A stretch of 64,000 bases of DNA, taken from NCBI RefSeq assembly GCF_003286085.1, contig NW_020825288.1, positions 1,736,001 through 1,800,000 on the forward strand. The letters are read 5' to 3'. Each line of letters starts with the position of its first letter. Within the stretch, counting starts at the first letter, position 1. Made by a program: the position numbers and the translations under genes. Shown one piece after another: positions 49,412 through 59,542 of the stretch. The notes beneath the pieces are model-generated. The model was not told the DNA's origin, searched no databases, and saw only the letters and a list, made by a program, of their open reading frames with translations. Origin of the DNA: Drosophila persimilis (Eukaryota; Arthropoda; Insecta; Diptera; Drosophilidae).

Positions 49412-49685
49412 CTTCAGTTTTTTGCTGGACTTTTTTCAATCATATGACGAACGACTTGCAAAGAAAAATCTACTCTTCCCTCCTCTTCACCTCTGACTAT
49501 CATGTGATGAACAGGGTTGCGATATTGATTAAGAAAAATACAACCAGGGTCCACAGTCGATAACCGATAACGCTCACTAGCTGACAGAGCTGCCACCCCA
49601 GATGCATATTTTCCCTCCATTTGAATGAATTGTATGAATTGTATTTGCATTGTTTTCAGTAAATATGTGGATAAGATATGAAATT
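49412..49685. promoter_or_regulatory. ATP6AP2 upstream region
   Basis: It contains TCATGTGA at 49500-49507 and TCATATGA at 49440-49447 close to the start codon. The first matches the M-box/CLEAR form used by MITF/TFEB-type factors, which in flies control V-ATPase genes. Confidence 0.4.
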
Positions 49686-50651
49686 TTAGCTTTGGGCGCG
49701 CAAACAGTCTATTTCCAAGCGCAGCTTTTGTATCTTCAGCAATGTCAGCGTCCTTTCTAGTTTCAGGTTTTCCGTTTCCGTCCTTAAAAACATGGCCTTG
49801 CTGTTGTATTGCTTTATCTCTGCCCTGGCTTTGTCGGCTTTCAGCAAAGCCAGGTTGTTTTTCGGTCTGTTCTCTCCAAAGTTCGTGTCCGTACCATTCG
49901 CCGGGTCGTCTAGGCTTTGCTGCAAGAGATAGGGTTGGAATTATGATTGCCAATCGGACATGGAAAGCACCTCTTACTATCACTTCTTTGTATTCGTCAA
50001 GAAATTCAACGTATTCCCGACTTTCTGGCCCTGCAGTAATTTCAATTTCCATAGCTTCTTCCTCCTTTGAAACATTCAAGTGGGGGCTATTCTGTTCGCT
50101 GTTCATAAGTTCAGATTTGACCGTGGTCGCCTGCTCCTTGCCATCTGTATCGTCATCGCACTCGTCCAAAAATTCTTGTATCTATAGTTTGTGGTCTATA
50201 CTTTAGATCGAGTCGGTGGCGTCTTTCAACTCTCGGTACTTGCCTTCACAATGATCTCCTTGCCCTCGTTCCCATGATCGATGCCGCCATCCGCGTCCTC
50301 GTGCGTAATCTTATGGATCTACAAAATGGGATGCATTCAATAATAATAATTCCTTTTACCAGCAATTAAATACGCACCTTGAGCACTGGACGGGCTCTCT
50401 CCATATTGATGGATTGTGTCTCCGATAGCGCTCTCTTTTGATCGCACGTTTGCCTGCAATGAATCCGTACATTACATTGGTATACATATACATATACACA
50501 AACAAAATTACCTATGTAACGAAAGTCTTGTTAGCGCTGTATTTTGAAGTTCCTTGTTGCAAAAAGTGCAGGTGGCCGTGTATTTTCCATTTTCACACTT
50601 CGCGGAAAAGCCGAACTTCTTATAAAAATCTTCTGACTTCTTTCGTGGCAT
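49686..50651 (-). CDS. BED-like zinc-finger, acidic linker and coiled-coil protein A
   Basis: Five exons in phase (50651-50512, 50453-50378, 50318-50244, 50181-49978, 49919-49686) give 242 aa. The start MPRKKSEDFYKKFGF leads into a BED-like finger: C-x2-C in TATCTFCNKELQ, then LHRQTC with H-x3-C spanning the first intron. The middle is very acidic. The C-terminal 60 residues are a coiled coil (NLKLERTLTLLKIQKLRLEIDCLRAQS). Intron 3 begins with GC, not GT (AAG/GCAAGT), a rare but known donor type. BED-finger proteins bind DNA and many derive from hAT transposases or insulator factors; no transposase domain is left here. The same fold, intron site and coiled coil recur in the next gene (see findings). 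I do not know a D. melanogaster orthologue. Confidence 0.7.
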
Positions 50652-50803
50652 TTTTATACGTACTGAAACAGCTCAAAACAAAATGGCACCATGTAGATAG
50701 ATACTAACGCCACATACATATACACGAACGGCCACATTGCCAGGGTTGCAACGACGCTTTGTCGAGAGAAAATTTCATGTCAAAATACTCGTAATTTCTC
50801 GCA
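50652..50803. promoter_or_regulatory. 152-bp head-to-head promoter of the two BED-finger genes
   Basis: Both start codons face away from this short interval, which must hold both promoters. No strong core element was identified. Confidence 0.4.
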
Positions 50804-51495
50804 ATGAAAGTCGCACGTATACGCGGTAGCTCCAAGGCATCTACATGGAAGCGGCTCGGATTCACGCCCGTTCCCGACCCCGCCACCAAGAAACAACGCG
50901 CACTTTGCCTGCACTGCCATAAGCCACAGGCAAACACCAGCATCGACAGGCTCGTCATCCACAGGTCAGTACAGCCGATCCTCTGAAGTACAGTCTCAGT
51001 ATTCTGCAATAAAACAAATCTGTTTGTTTCCCTACAGAAAGTCGTGCAACAAATACAAGGTGGACCTAACCGAGGAGGTACGTAGACGCTTGTCCAAAGT
51101 GGCGTTGCATTCAATTTCTTATGCTTGTATTTCATTCCCAGTTCAAAAACATAAGGGATCAGGAGGGGGGGAAGAGCGAAATCGAGCCGAAACCTGTTGG
51201 CGCCACATATACAACCTCAATTACTTTGGACAAATTGCTGGAAGACGATGATGTGCGGAACTCTGGTGCCGACCTGGAGGGGTACCTTACTCACATTGAT
51301 GCACTTGCGGCCCCCCATGCTGACGCCAGTCGCTTGCAGAAGGAACTGATCAAGGCGGAAACCGAGTATCTGGAGACAAAATCGACCTATTTTAACAAAT
51401 TGAACGAGATTGCTGAGCTGAAGCGCACCGTGACCATGCTGGAGGCGAAGAAAACCCAGTTAGAGATTGTGAAACTGAGAGCAGAGTGCGAGTAG
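50804..51495 (+). CDS. BED-like zinc-finger and coiled-coil protein B
   Basis: Three exons in phase (50804-50964, 51038-51077, 51142-51495) give 184 aa. The finger reads CLHCHKPQANTSIDRLVIHRKSCNKY, a C-x2-C and H-x3-C set of zinc ligands. The first intron splits the codon after VIH at the same place as in protein A. A linker with Glu/Lys-rich stretches leads to a C-terminal coiled coil, ELKRTVTMLEAKKTQLEIVKLRAECE. Paralogy with the divergent neighbour is clear over the finger and the coiled coil. A poly(A) signal (AATAAA at about 51549) lies at the left edge of the tandem array. Function unknown; DNA binding is inferred from the finger only. Confidence 0.7.
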
Positions 51496-51696
51496 TATTA
51501 CTTCCGTTTATTCCGTTTTAGCCTATATTTAACACAATACAGTACACAATAAATACAATACAATACAGGAGTTTCGCTTCGGGGGCGAACAAGCGCTCTT
51601 CTTCGCCAATCGCGTTTCGAACACATTCTTACGTTTGGGGATGACATTTTAAAAATATTGTTTTACTGTGCCATGTTGTAGGCGTGACTATTCAAT

Positions 51697-52697
51697 ATGA
51701 CAAGCAATGACAGCGGTGGCACAACACTCGATCGCATTGCCAATTTGCCCGTCTACGTCGGATACGTGATCAATGTAGCTGCCATTATGCTATCACATCC
51801 CATAGACATAATCAGAGTGAACATCCAGGCAAATGTGCTGCACTACGTCTCGTATTCGGATGTGGTCCATCTGATGTTCAAGCAGAAGAGGATTGCGGGC
51901 TTCTACTACGGCATTCGTGGTGCACTGCTGCGGTGTACGGTTCAGACAGGGACAACGTATGCATTGTACCACTGGCTGAAGGACAACGAGTACTTGCTGA
52001 TGCTGGAGCCATACGACACCTCCACAGTGGCGGGCATAAGCGGATTAGGCGGCGGCCTGCTCTCAACGCCATTTGCCAAGGTGGCAATAGTGCGGCAGGC
52101 CGATCTAACCCGCCGTCCCTTCTTGCAGCGCAAGTAAACAAATTAACTCGAAAGCTTTGTGGGTGCTGTTCTTTTCAAGTTACTTTTATTGCAGTTATAG
52201 AGACCCCTGGAAGGCTCTCAAGTGCATGTATGGTAAGGGTGGAATGTCCTTCCTCTTCAGTGGATGCGAGCTGCATGCTTTCACCACCGGAGCGGTGGCA
52301 GCGCTCTACGCACCTGTACACGATTGGGTAACATATACGGACTATCTTTTATCCATAGTCGCTTTAATTTGAATGCCCCTCACAAAAGGTGTCGGATATG
52401 CTTTTGAAACTCCACAGAATTCGTGATGAGGATTGGGTCATCGATCTGATGGCAATGACGATAACGAGCAGCATCATATCATTAATCCTGACGCCAGTAG
52501 AAGCGGTAAAAACGGTGGTCATGAATTCTTGCTACAAGAAGTTCCCCTCGAAGACGCATCTCTGTCTCAAAATCATTCAGTTGCACGGCTACAGAGGATT
52601 CTTTCTGGGTCTGCGGCCGGCTCTGATTGCGATACTGCCACATGCGATCATAGCAACACTCACTTATCCATTAATTGCCGATTATTTCATCAGTTAA
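51697..52697 (+). CDS. Mitochondrial carrier (SLC25) family, 2-oxoglutarate-carrier-like, full-length copy
   Basis: Three exons in phase (51697-52133, 52195-52327, 52389-52697) encode 292 aa, the standard SLC25 length. Repeat 1 has the signature SHPIDIIRVNIQ (PxDxxR). Repeat 2 has STPFAKVAIVRQAD followed by QRNYRDPWKALKCMYGKGGMSFLFSGC, which parallels the oxoglutarate carrier's PAEVALIRM-AD and YKNVFNAL segments but lacks the acidic signature residue. Repeat 3 has LTPVEAVKTVVMN and GYRGFFLGLRP. Six membrane segments are expected in the inner mitochondrial membrane. The altered second signature and overall divergence suggest a fast-evolving or tissue-specific paralogue. This is the only copy in the window with a complete first repeat. 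Confidence 0.8.
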
Positions 52698-52707
52698 ATT
52701 TTCGTTT

Positions 52708-54174
52708 TTATTTAGAAATGGTTTGTTGTAGGGACTTCAATGCCTTCACATACTCCTCCAGGTCGCTGGGTAGCTGATGGAGCGAGCAGTTCTTAAGCTG
52801 GAAGCTGAATATTTCTGTAAAGTGCTGCACCAGCTGCGCAAAGGGATGTCATTCGTTGGCCTTTTGCACGGATAAAGATCAAGCTCACCTTCTGAACTGT
52901 CGGTGCCATCTTATGGGTCACCATGCACTCTAGGATAGACCAGACAGACCAGATAGCAGCGCTGCATCTGGCCGAGTAGCTCTGCGCAAACCTCAGGGCC
53001 TTGCAGCAGTTTCTCCGACTCCAAGACGAGCATTTGCAGAATGCTCTTGGCCCAACGATAACTGGTGCTAGAGTTGATCGAGGAGCACACTTCCTGGCAG
53101 GCATCCAGTTGATCCGCTCGTGTAAGATCCGTGGCCAGAGCGGCTTCGATCTCGCCTCGATTGATGGTGAAGTAGTAGCCAAGACGTGTTATAAACTGAA
53201 GCAGGCATATGGAGTTGTTGGCTTTTGATGAGCCGGTCCAGCATATCATCGCATTGGTTCCACTGTGGGGGATAAACCACTCTGTAAATAATATTCAACT
53301 ATTTTGTGAGGACAGCCCCCCACCGTAAAGGCATCCAGATCAATGATCAGTGATCTAAGAGCATGATCATAGATCACGCTGTGGATATTCAATTCCTGAA
53401 TGTCCTTAAGGTCCTGCAAGTTAAACAATTAACGATCTATGGTTCTCAGAGAACAAGCATCATGCCTACGCCGTGCTTCAGCATTATTGAAAAGATCTGC
53501 ACACCGAGTTGCTTATAGACAAAGTCGTAGCACTCTCGCACATTGAGTCCGACCGACAAGCTGAAGGCCAGCATCTGGGTGGTCATTTTGTCGTCCTTCG
53601 TATAACGGAGCTGCAATGATGAGCCGAACATTTTGAATAAATCAATCATGAGTACTTTTCTAACTACCACCTCTAGATATCTGGCAAACCCATGCACGGC
53701 GCCAAGCTGTCGCTTCCAACAGTTCTTTTGCAGCTTTTTCTCGTAGTTTTTAAGTATGTGCGCGTCCATTGATTCCCCCCACGTATCCGAGAGTTTCCTT
53801 CCCAATTTATTGGCATTTCGCAGCAAGTTACCACTCCCATCATTAAGTTGGTAAACGGTAGGAGCAGCTGTCAGCTCGCAAAGAAGCATCACAATTTGAG
53901 CCCTCAGCTAAAGGGAAACAGACTGTAACTAATAGAATAAATCGCGAGGAGATCCACCCACCTCTTCGTGTCCAGCATTATTGGTCTTCTGAAGGAATTC
54001 CTGCACCAGATCGTAGAATTTCGGCAATTCGTTAGCTAGCAAGACATGATAACTTTCAAATTGGGACGGAGCCAGCTGAACGTTGTCCAGATCTTCTTTC
54101 AGCTCCGGTAGCATGTAGAACTGCACGACATCACACATGTGGGCCACCAAGGCCGCAGTTGTGTCACAGGTCAT
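52708..54174 (-). pseudogene. Broken copy of the maelstrom-neighbour helical gene (unit 1)
   Basis: The same gene as at 57547-59160. The N-terminal exons (MTCDTTAALVAHMCDVVQFY on) are intact. A 66-base in-frame loss has removed 22 residues (around 53341-53360) and replaced them with a short junction. A 20-base loss near 53229 and a net 62-base loss near 52936 shift the frame in the fifth exon, so the C-terminal third cannot be made. The junctions carry short filler copied from nearby sequence. Shadow frames on the plus strand reflect the same conserved exons. Confidence 0.8.
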
Positions 54175-54556
54175 GGTAAAACCAAAAAAAAACACACAAA
54201 TGGTTTGTTTATATCCACAATTTCAGCCGGCAATAAACGATAACAAATCAATTGCGTTCGTTGGTGCAACCCTATCCCAACATACATTTTTGTCGCAATG
54301 CGGTCACACTGTCCGATAAGCCAGATACCGATAATCTCCGTTTTTCACAGTGTCAGGTTCCCGGCTTTTTTAATTTCCAGAAATTTCGGACAAGCAACAA
54401 GCAAAAAGAGTCTTTTTCCATAGCTCGAAACATATCTGTTGCAACCTACCTGCGCACCTATTCGGTTAACTGTTGATTGCTGTCATACTGGCTCCCGGCG
54501 TCCGATCTACCGTATTTTCCACGTCCTACACGAGCGTTCCCCCTACTAACATTGGA
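54175..54556. promoter_or_regulatory. Divergent promoter of the helical gene and maelstrom (unit 1)
   Basis: CGGTCACACTGT at 54301-54312 is a perfect Ohler motif 1 core (YGGTCACACT), and CCGATAA-type sites flank it. The same segment recurs at 59161-59542 with two base differences. Confidence 0.55.
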
Positions 54557-56070
54557 ATGGCTCCAAAAAAGCGAAATGGGTTCATGACTTTCGTCAAAGA
54601 ATGGCAGGCGAATAACCCAGTGGCTCGTGGATTAAGCAATTCTGAGGCGGTGGCTAAGTGTGATCCTATATGGAAAAGCATGGGCGACCAGGAACGCGGT
54701 CCGTATAACTCGATGGCTAAGAATGCAAACGTTCTGGAGAGAACAGCAAAGAAAGAGCGTCTTAACTGTCTGGGCGGTTCCGTCGCAGAAATGGAAATAG
54801 AGAAAAACGAGGCCATAAGTGCCGAGCTTCAAATGAAGCGAAAGATCGAACGCATTATTTTGACAGCAAAAAATTCTATGGGTAAGTTAGGTACTGTGTT
54901 CTGAACGAGAGCCAGTTGCCATTAACAAAACTCGTCGCTGATTTTTGCTTGCAGAGTTGGAGAATGAGGATTTTGTGTTTGTTAGCTTCAATTATTTTAC
55001 CAAGGCCTTGACTGGTGATATTTACGTGCCCGCTGAGTTTTCCGCCTGCCGCTACTCTCTGAAGGGAGGCATAAGCTCTAATTACAGTACCATGATTAAT
55101 CCGGGTGAGTGTTGATGTAAGACTGATGCGTTGGACCTAGTCGTAACCACAATTTATTCTCAGGCCACATCATCTACGGACAAAGTAGAGATGCGCAGGA
55201 TCACTCCAAGACTACCCACAAGTTGCCCTTGCCACCGCAGGCCTTTGGCGAGACCAACATGGGAAAACTATATATTGATATCTTCAATTGGTTATCCGTC
55301 CGCAATGAAGAAAAATTGGACCAAGATCCGGTTATTGTCTACACGACCCCAGAGCTAATGCCGGTGGTAAAGTCTTGCTTCCGTTATCTGGCATCCGAGG
55401 CCGAAATAGACGAAGATGAGCGAAAGATTATGGTGTTTGATATCCACCATTTGTTCTACACCTTAAAGAAGAGTGTATTGGACGTGGCTGGGGTTACGAA
55501 TGATCGGATCAATTTCCATGTGACGAACAACTTTTTTGTCAAAGACTTTTTTGAATATACTGAAGGGATTTCGTGCGATGTAAGTTTAAATTTTAAGATA
55601 TTTCTAGTTTTTATCAATTGCTAACCATCAAATTTTATTTCTAGTACCATGAGAAAATCGATCGCTCGAAATATTGTACCAACAGTATGGTCAAGCGTTG
55701 GGGATTCACCTTTAGCGACTACATGTGTGCAGACCTGGCCATTCCACTCCAGCCTGGGAAGCACATTCCCCTTAAGGTCAAGCCAAACTACACTATTACT
55801 CCTGCGTCCTCTTCGACAAACTTTGATGAGATTTCGCTTGATTCCTACTACTCAGCGCCACCGCGAATCCAGAAGGAGATGGGATCGCGTGACTTATCAC
55901 CGAGTAGCAGCCATCAGTCCGTATCAAGGGCCTACGTGCCCAGAGACCACAGTGTCTACGGAGGGACCCTTGATAGCGATGAGGAATTCCCTAGCCTAGG
56001 TGGCCGCCGCCGACAGCTCCCTGACAAGAGTCATTTCAATATGGGAGCTGGAAAAAAAATTGCGCGCTAA
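54557..56070 (+). CDS. mael: Maelstrom, piRNA-pathway protein, copy 1
   Basis: Four exons in phase (54557-54881, 54955-55104, 55164-55579, 55645-56070) encode 438 aa. Residues 3-70 form the HMG-like box ([20 protein letters not shown], then [17 protein letters not shown]). Residues 109-325 form the MAEL domain with an RNase H-like fold. The ECHC metal-type motif is complete: E136 in PAEFSAC, C296, H299 and C308 in [15 protein letters not shown]. The C-terminus is Ser-rich with [11 protein letters not shown]. In flies Maelstrom acts in the nurse-cell nuage and in nuclear piRNA-guided transposon silencing downstream of Piwi. The ATG opens the HMG box; an in-frame upstream extension is treated as 5' UTR. 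It is divergent from the helical gene and 382 bp away. Confidence 0.93.
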
Positions 56071-56243
56071 TTTGTACGCGTGTTACATTGTTATTAATAC
56101 ATTCTTGAACACGATATCAGGAAGCAATCAAAATTTCCTTCTGTGAAGGAATTACCATTTAATTGTATTTCAATTAAGTACACTAAGCTACAATAACGAA
56201 ATAATGATTTGATTATTTAATGTACTAATAATAGGTGAAGGGC

Positions 56244-56505
56244 TTAATCGTAGTCAAATCGTAAACCAGAACCGCTTACATGCTGCTCGCTCCAAGCATC
56301 AAAACGCTCGGACATCTCCTCATTCATATGATGGCGCCAGTCGCCAATATTCCCACAGCGACGAACCACGGCGGGAACGGTAATCATGTGCTCGTGTTTG
56401 ATGAAGAGTACATTCTAATCGTTGCTGCGCTTCCAAAAGGGCAACACATGCTTCCAGTGTGTGGCCGTCCAGGAACAGCTCCACAAACTGTTCGAAGTCC
56501 CCCAA
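56244..56505 (-). pseudogene. Sulfotransferase 3' fragment, unit 1
   Basis: The minus strand encodes pieces of a cytosolic sulfotransferase C-terminus: GDFEQFVELFLDGH, then, in another frame, HWKHVLPFWKRSND and, after a stop codon, NVLFIKHEHM, then GNIGDWRHHMNEEMSERFDAWSEQHVSGSGLRFDYD-stop. The last part matches the family's G-(K/N)-(V/I)-GDW signature that binds PAPS. About 60 residues are missing between ITVPAVV and RRCGNIGDW, and the fragment is cut off at the repeat junction. It is therefore a decayed remnant at the edge of the duplicated block. The plus-strand frames here are shadows. Confidence 0.7.
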
Positions 56506-56634
56506 AATACAGTACATAATAAATACAATACAATACAGGAGTTTCGCTTCGGTGACGAACAAGCGCGCTTCTTCGCCAATCGCGTTTCGGACACGTTATT
56601 CCTACGTTTGGGGAAGACATGTTAAAAGATATTG

Positions 56635-57536
56635 ATGGATCCCATAGACATAATAAGAGTGAACATCCAGGCAAATGTGCTGCACTACGTCTCGTATTCG
56701 GATGTGGTCCATCTGATGTTCAAGCAGAAGAGGATTGCGGGCTTCTACTACGGCATTCGTGGTGCACTGCTGCGGTGTACGGTTCAGACCGGGACAAAGT
56801 ATGCATTGTACTGGCTGAAGGACAACGAGTACTTGCTGATACTGGAGCCATACGACACCTCCACAGTGGCGGGCATAAGCGGATTAGGCGGCGGCCTGCT
56901 CTCAACGCCATTTGCCAAGGTGGCAATAGTGCGGCAGGCCGATCTAACCCGCCGTCCCTTCTTGCAGCGCAAGTAAACAAATTAACTCGAAAGCTTTGTG
57001 GGTGCTGTTCTTTTCAAGTTACTTTTATTGCAGTTATAGAGACCCCTGGAAGGCTCTCAAGTGCATGTATGGTAAGAGTGGAATGTCCTTCCTCTTCAGT
57101 GGATGCGAGCTGCATGCTTTCACCACCGGAGCGGTGGCAGCGCTCTACGCACCTGTACACGATTGGGTAACATATACGGACTATCTTTTATCCATAGTCG
57201 CTTTAATTTGAATGCCCCTCACAAAAGGTGTCGGATATGCTTTTGAAACTCCACAGAATTCGTGATGAGGATTGGGTCATCGATCTGATGGCAATGACGA
57301 TAACGAGCAGCATCATATCATTAATCCTGACGCCAGTAGAAGCGGTAAAAACGGTGGTCATGAATTCTTGCTTCAAGAAGTTCCCCTCGAAGACGCATCT
57401 CTGCCTCAAAATCATTCAGTTGCACGGCTACAGAGGATTCTTTCTGGGTCTGCGGCCGGCTCTGATTGCGATACTGCCACATGCGATCATAGCAACACTC
57501 ACTTATCCATTAATTGCCGATTATTTCATCAGTTAA
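56635..57536 (+). CDS. Mitochondrial carrier-like, 5'-truncated copy in unit 2
   Basis: The same gene as at 51697. About 130 bases holding the true start and first helix are gone, so translation could only begin at MDPIDIIRVNIQAN. Exons 56635-56972, 57034-57166 and 57228-57536 would give 259 aa. A codon for His (in ALYHWL of copy 1) is also deleted. Exon 1 retains most of repeat 1 without its first membrane helix, which makes a working carrier unlikely; it may be a pseudogene or make a truncated protein. Introns and splice sites are intact. Confidence 0.55.
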
Positions 57537-57546
57537 ATTTTCGTTT

Positions 57547-59160
57547 TTATTTAGAAATGGTTTGTTGTAGGGACTTCAATGCCTTCACATACTCCTCCAG
57601 GTCGCTGGGTAGCTGATGGAGCGAGCAGTTCTTAAGCTGGAAGCTGAATATTTCTGTAAAGCGCTGCACCAGCTGCGCAAAGGGATGTCATTCGTTGGCC
57701 TTTTGCACGGATAAAGATCAAGCTCACCTTCTGAACTGTCGGTGCCATCTTATGGGTCACCATGCACTCTAGGAGCACAGCCACGAATTTTGTGTAGAAC
57801 TCGGGCAAATGAACATGCAGAGCCTGAAGTGGAATGGGCAGGATGCAGACCAGATAGCAGCGCTGCATCTGGCCGAGTAGCTCTGCGCAAACCTCAGGGC
57901 CTTGCAGCAGTTTCTCCGACTCCAAGACGAGCATTTGCAGAATGCTCTTGGCCCAACGATAACTGGTGCTAGAGTTGATCGAGGAGCACACTTCCTGGCA
58001 GGCATCCAGTTGATCCGCTCGTGTAAGATCCGTGGCCAGAGCGGCTTCGATCTCGCCTCGATTGATGGTGAAGTAGTAGCCAAGACGTGTTATAAACTGA
58101 AGCAGGCATATGGAGTTGTTGGCTTTTGATGACATTGTCACATTTTGAAGGAGCCGGTCCAGCATATCATCGCATTGGTTCCACTGTGGGGGATAAACCA
58201 CTCTGTAAATAATATTCAACTATTTTGTGAGGACAGCCCCCACCGTAAAGGCATCCAGATCAATGAAGTGATCCAGACAGAGGTACAGACAATTCCATAT
58301 GGCAGTCACAGCTTCAATCGAGTCCATGCTGAAGGCATCTCTAAGCGCATGATCATAGATCACGCTGTGGATATTCAATTCCTGAATGTCCTTAAGGTCC
58401 TGCAAGTTAAACAATTAACGATCTATGGTTCTCAGAGAACAAGCATCATGCCTACGCCGTGCTTCAGCATTATTGAAAAGATCTGCACACCGAGTTGCTT
58501 ATAGACAAAGTCGTAGCACTCTCGCACATTGAGTCCGACCGACAAGCTGAAGGCCAGCATCTGGGTGGTCATTTTGTCGTCCTTCGTATAACGGAGCTGC
58601 AATGATGAGCCGAACATTTTGAATAAATCAATCATGAGTACTTTTCTAACTACCACCTCTAGATATCTGGCAAACCCATGCACGGCGCCAAGCTGTCGCT
58701 TCCAACAGTTCTTTTGCAGCTTTTTCTCGTAGTTTTTAAGTATGTGCGCGTCCATTGATTCCCCCCACGTATCCGAGAGTTTCCTTCCCAATTTATTGGC
58801 ATTTCGCAGCAAGTTACCACTCCCATCATTAAGTTGGTAAACGGTAGGAGCAGCTGTCAGCTCGCAAAGAAGCATCACAATTTGAGCCCTCAGCTAAAGG
58901 GAAACAGACTGTAACTAATAGAATAAATCGCGAGGAGATCCACCCACCTCTTCGTGTCCAGCATTATTGGTCTTCTGAAGGAATTCCTGCACCAGATCGT
59001 AGAATTTCGGCAATTCGTTAGCTAGCAAGACATGATAACTTTCAAATTGGGACGGAGCCAGCTGAACGTTGTCCAGATCTTCTTTCAGCTCCGGTAGCAT
59101 GTAGAACTGCACGACATCACACATGTGGGCCACCAAGGCCGCAGTTGTGTCACAGGTCAT
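57547..59160 (-). CDS. Unrecognised 442-aa helical protein, maelstrom neighbour, intact copy in unit 2
   Basis: Six exons in phase (59160-58948, 58893-58657, 58596-58456, 58399-58244, 58183-57728, 57672-57547) give 442 aa starting MTCDTTAALVAHMCDVVQFYMLPELKEDL. Four introns of 55-60 bases end cleanly in CAG and one of 54 bases in TTTAG. No membrane segment or short catalytic motif is visible. Composition and repeated Leu/hydrophobic helices (for example KMTTQMLAFSLSVGLNVRECYDFVYKQLGVQIFSIMLKHG) suggest an alpha-solenoid of armadillo/HEAT type. Length and layout recall TTI2, a partner of TELO2-TTI1, but I could not confirm a signature, so no name is given. It shares a 382-bp divergent promoter with maelstrom. 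The first ATG upstream (59181) would add MFFFGFT; I prefer the inner ATG. Confidence 0.75.
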
Positions 59161-59542
59161 GGTAAAACCAAAAAAAAACACACAAATGGTTTGTTTATAT
59201 CCACAATTTCAGCCGGCAATAAACGATAACAAATCAATTGCGTTCGTTGGTGCAACCCTATCCCAACATACATTTTTGTCGCAATGCGGTCACACTGTCC
59301 GATAAGCCAGATACCGATAATCTCCGTTTTTCACAGTGTCAGGTTCCCGGCTTTTTTAATTTCCAGAAATTTCGGACAAGCAACAAGCAAAAAGAGTCTT
59401 TTTCCATAGCTTGAAACATATCTGTTGCAACCTACCTGCGCACCTATTCGGTTAACTGTTGATTGCTGTCATACTGGCTCCCGGCGTCCGATCTACCGTA
59501 TTTTCCACGTCCTACACGAGCGTTCCCTCTACTAACATTGGA

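Larger units (their letters stand above)
51537..56505. repeat. Tandem array unit 1 (carrier, partner gene, maelstrom, sulfotransferase fragment)
   Basis: Unit 1 begins where gene B's 3' flank and the later unit junctions share AATACAGTAC and runs to the next copy of that sequence. Relative to unit 2 it has about 130 extra bases at the carrier 5' end and net losses of 66, 20 and 62 bases in the partner gene. Elsewhere it is almost identical to unit 2. Confidence 0.9.

Noticed and set aside
56619-57170. 183-codon plus-strand frame in unit 2 (and 61605-62156 in unit 3)
   Set aside because: It is the carrier exon read in another frame and runs through a carrier intron.
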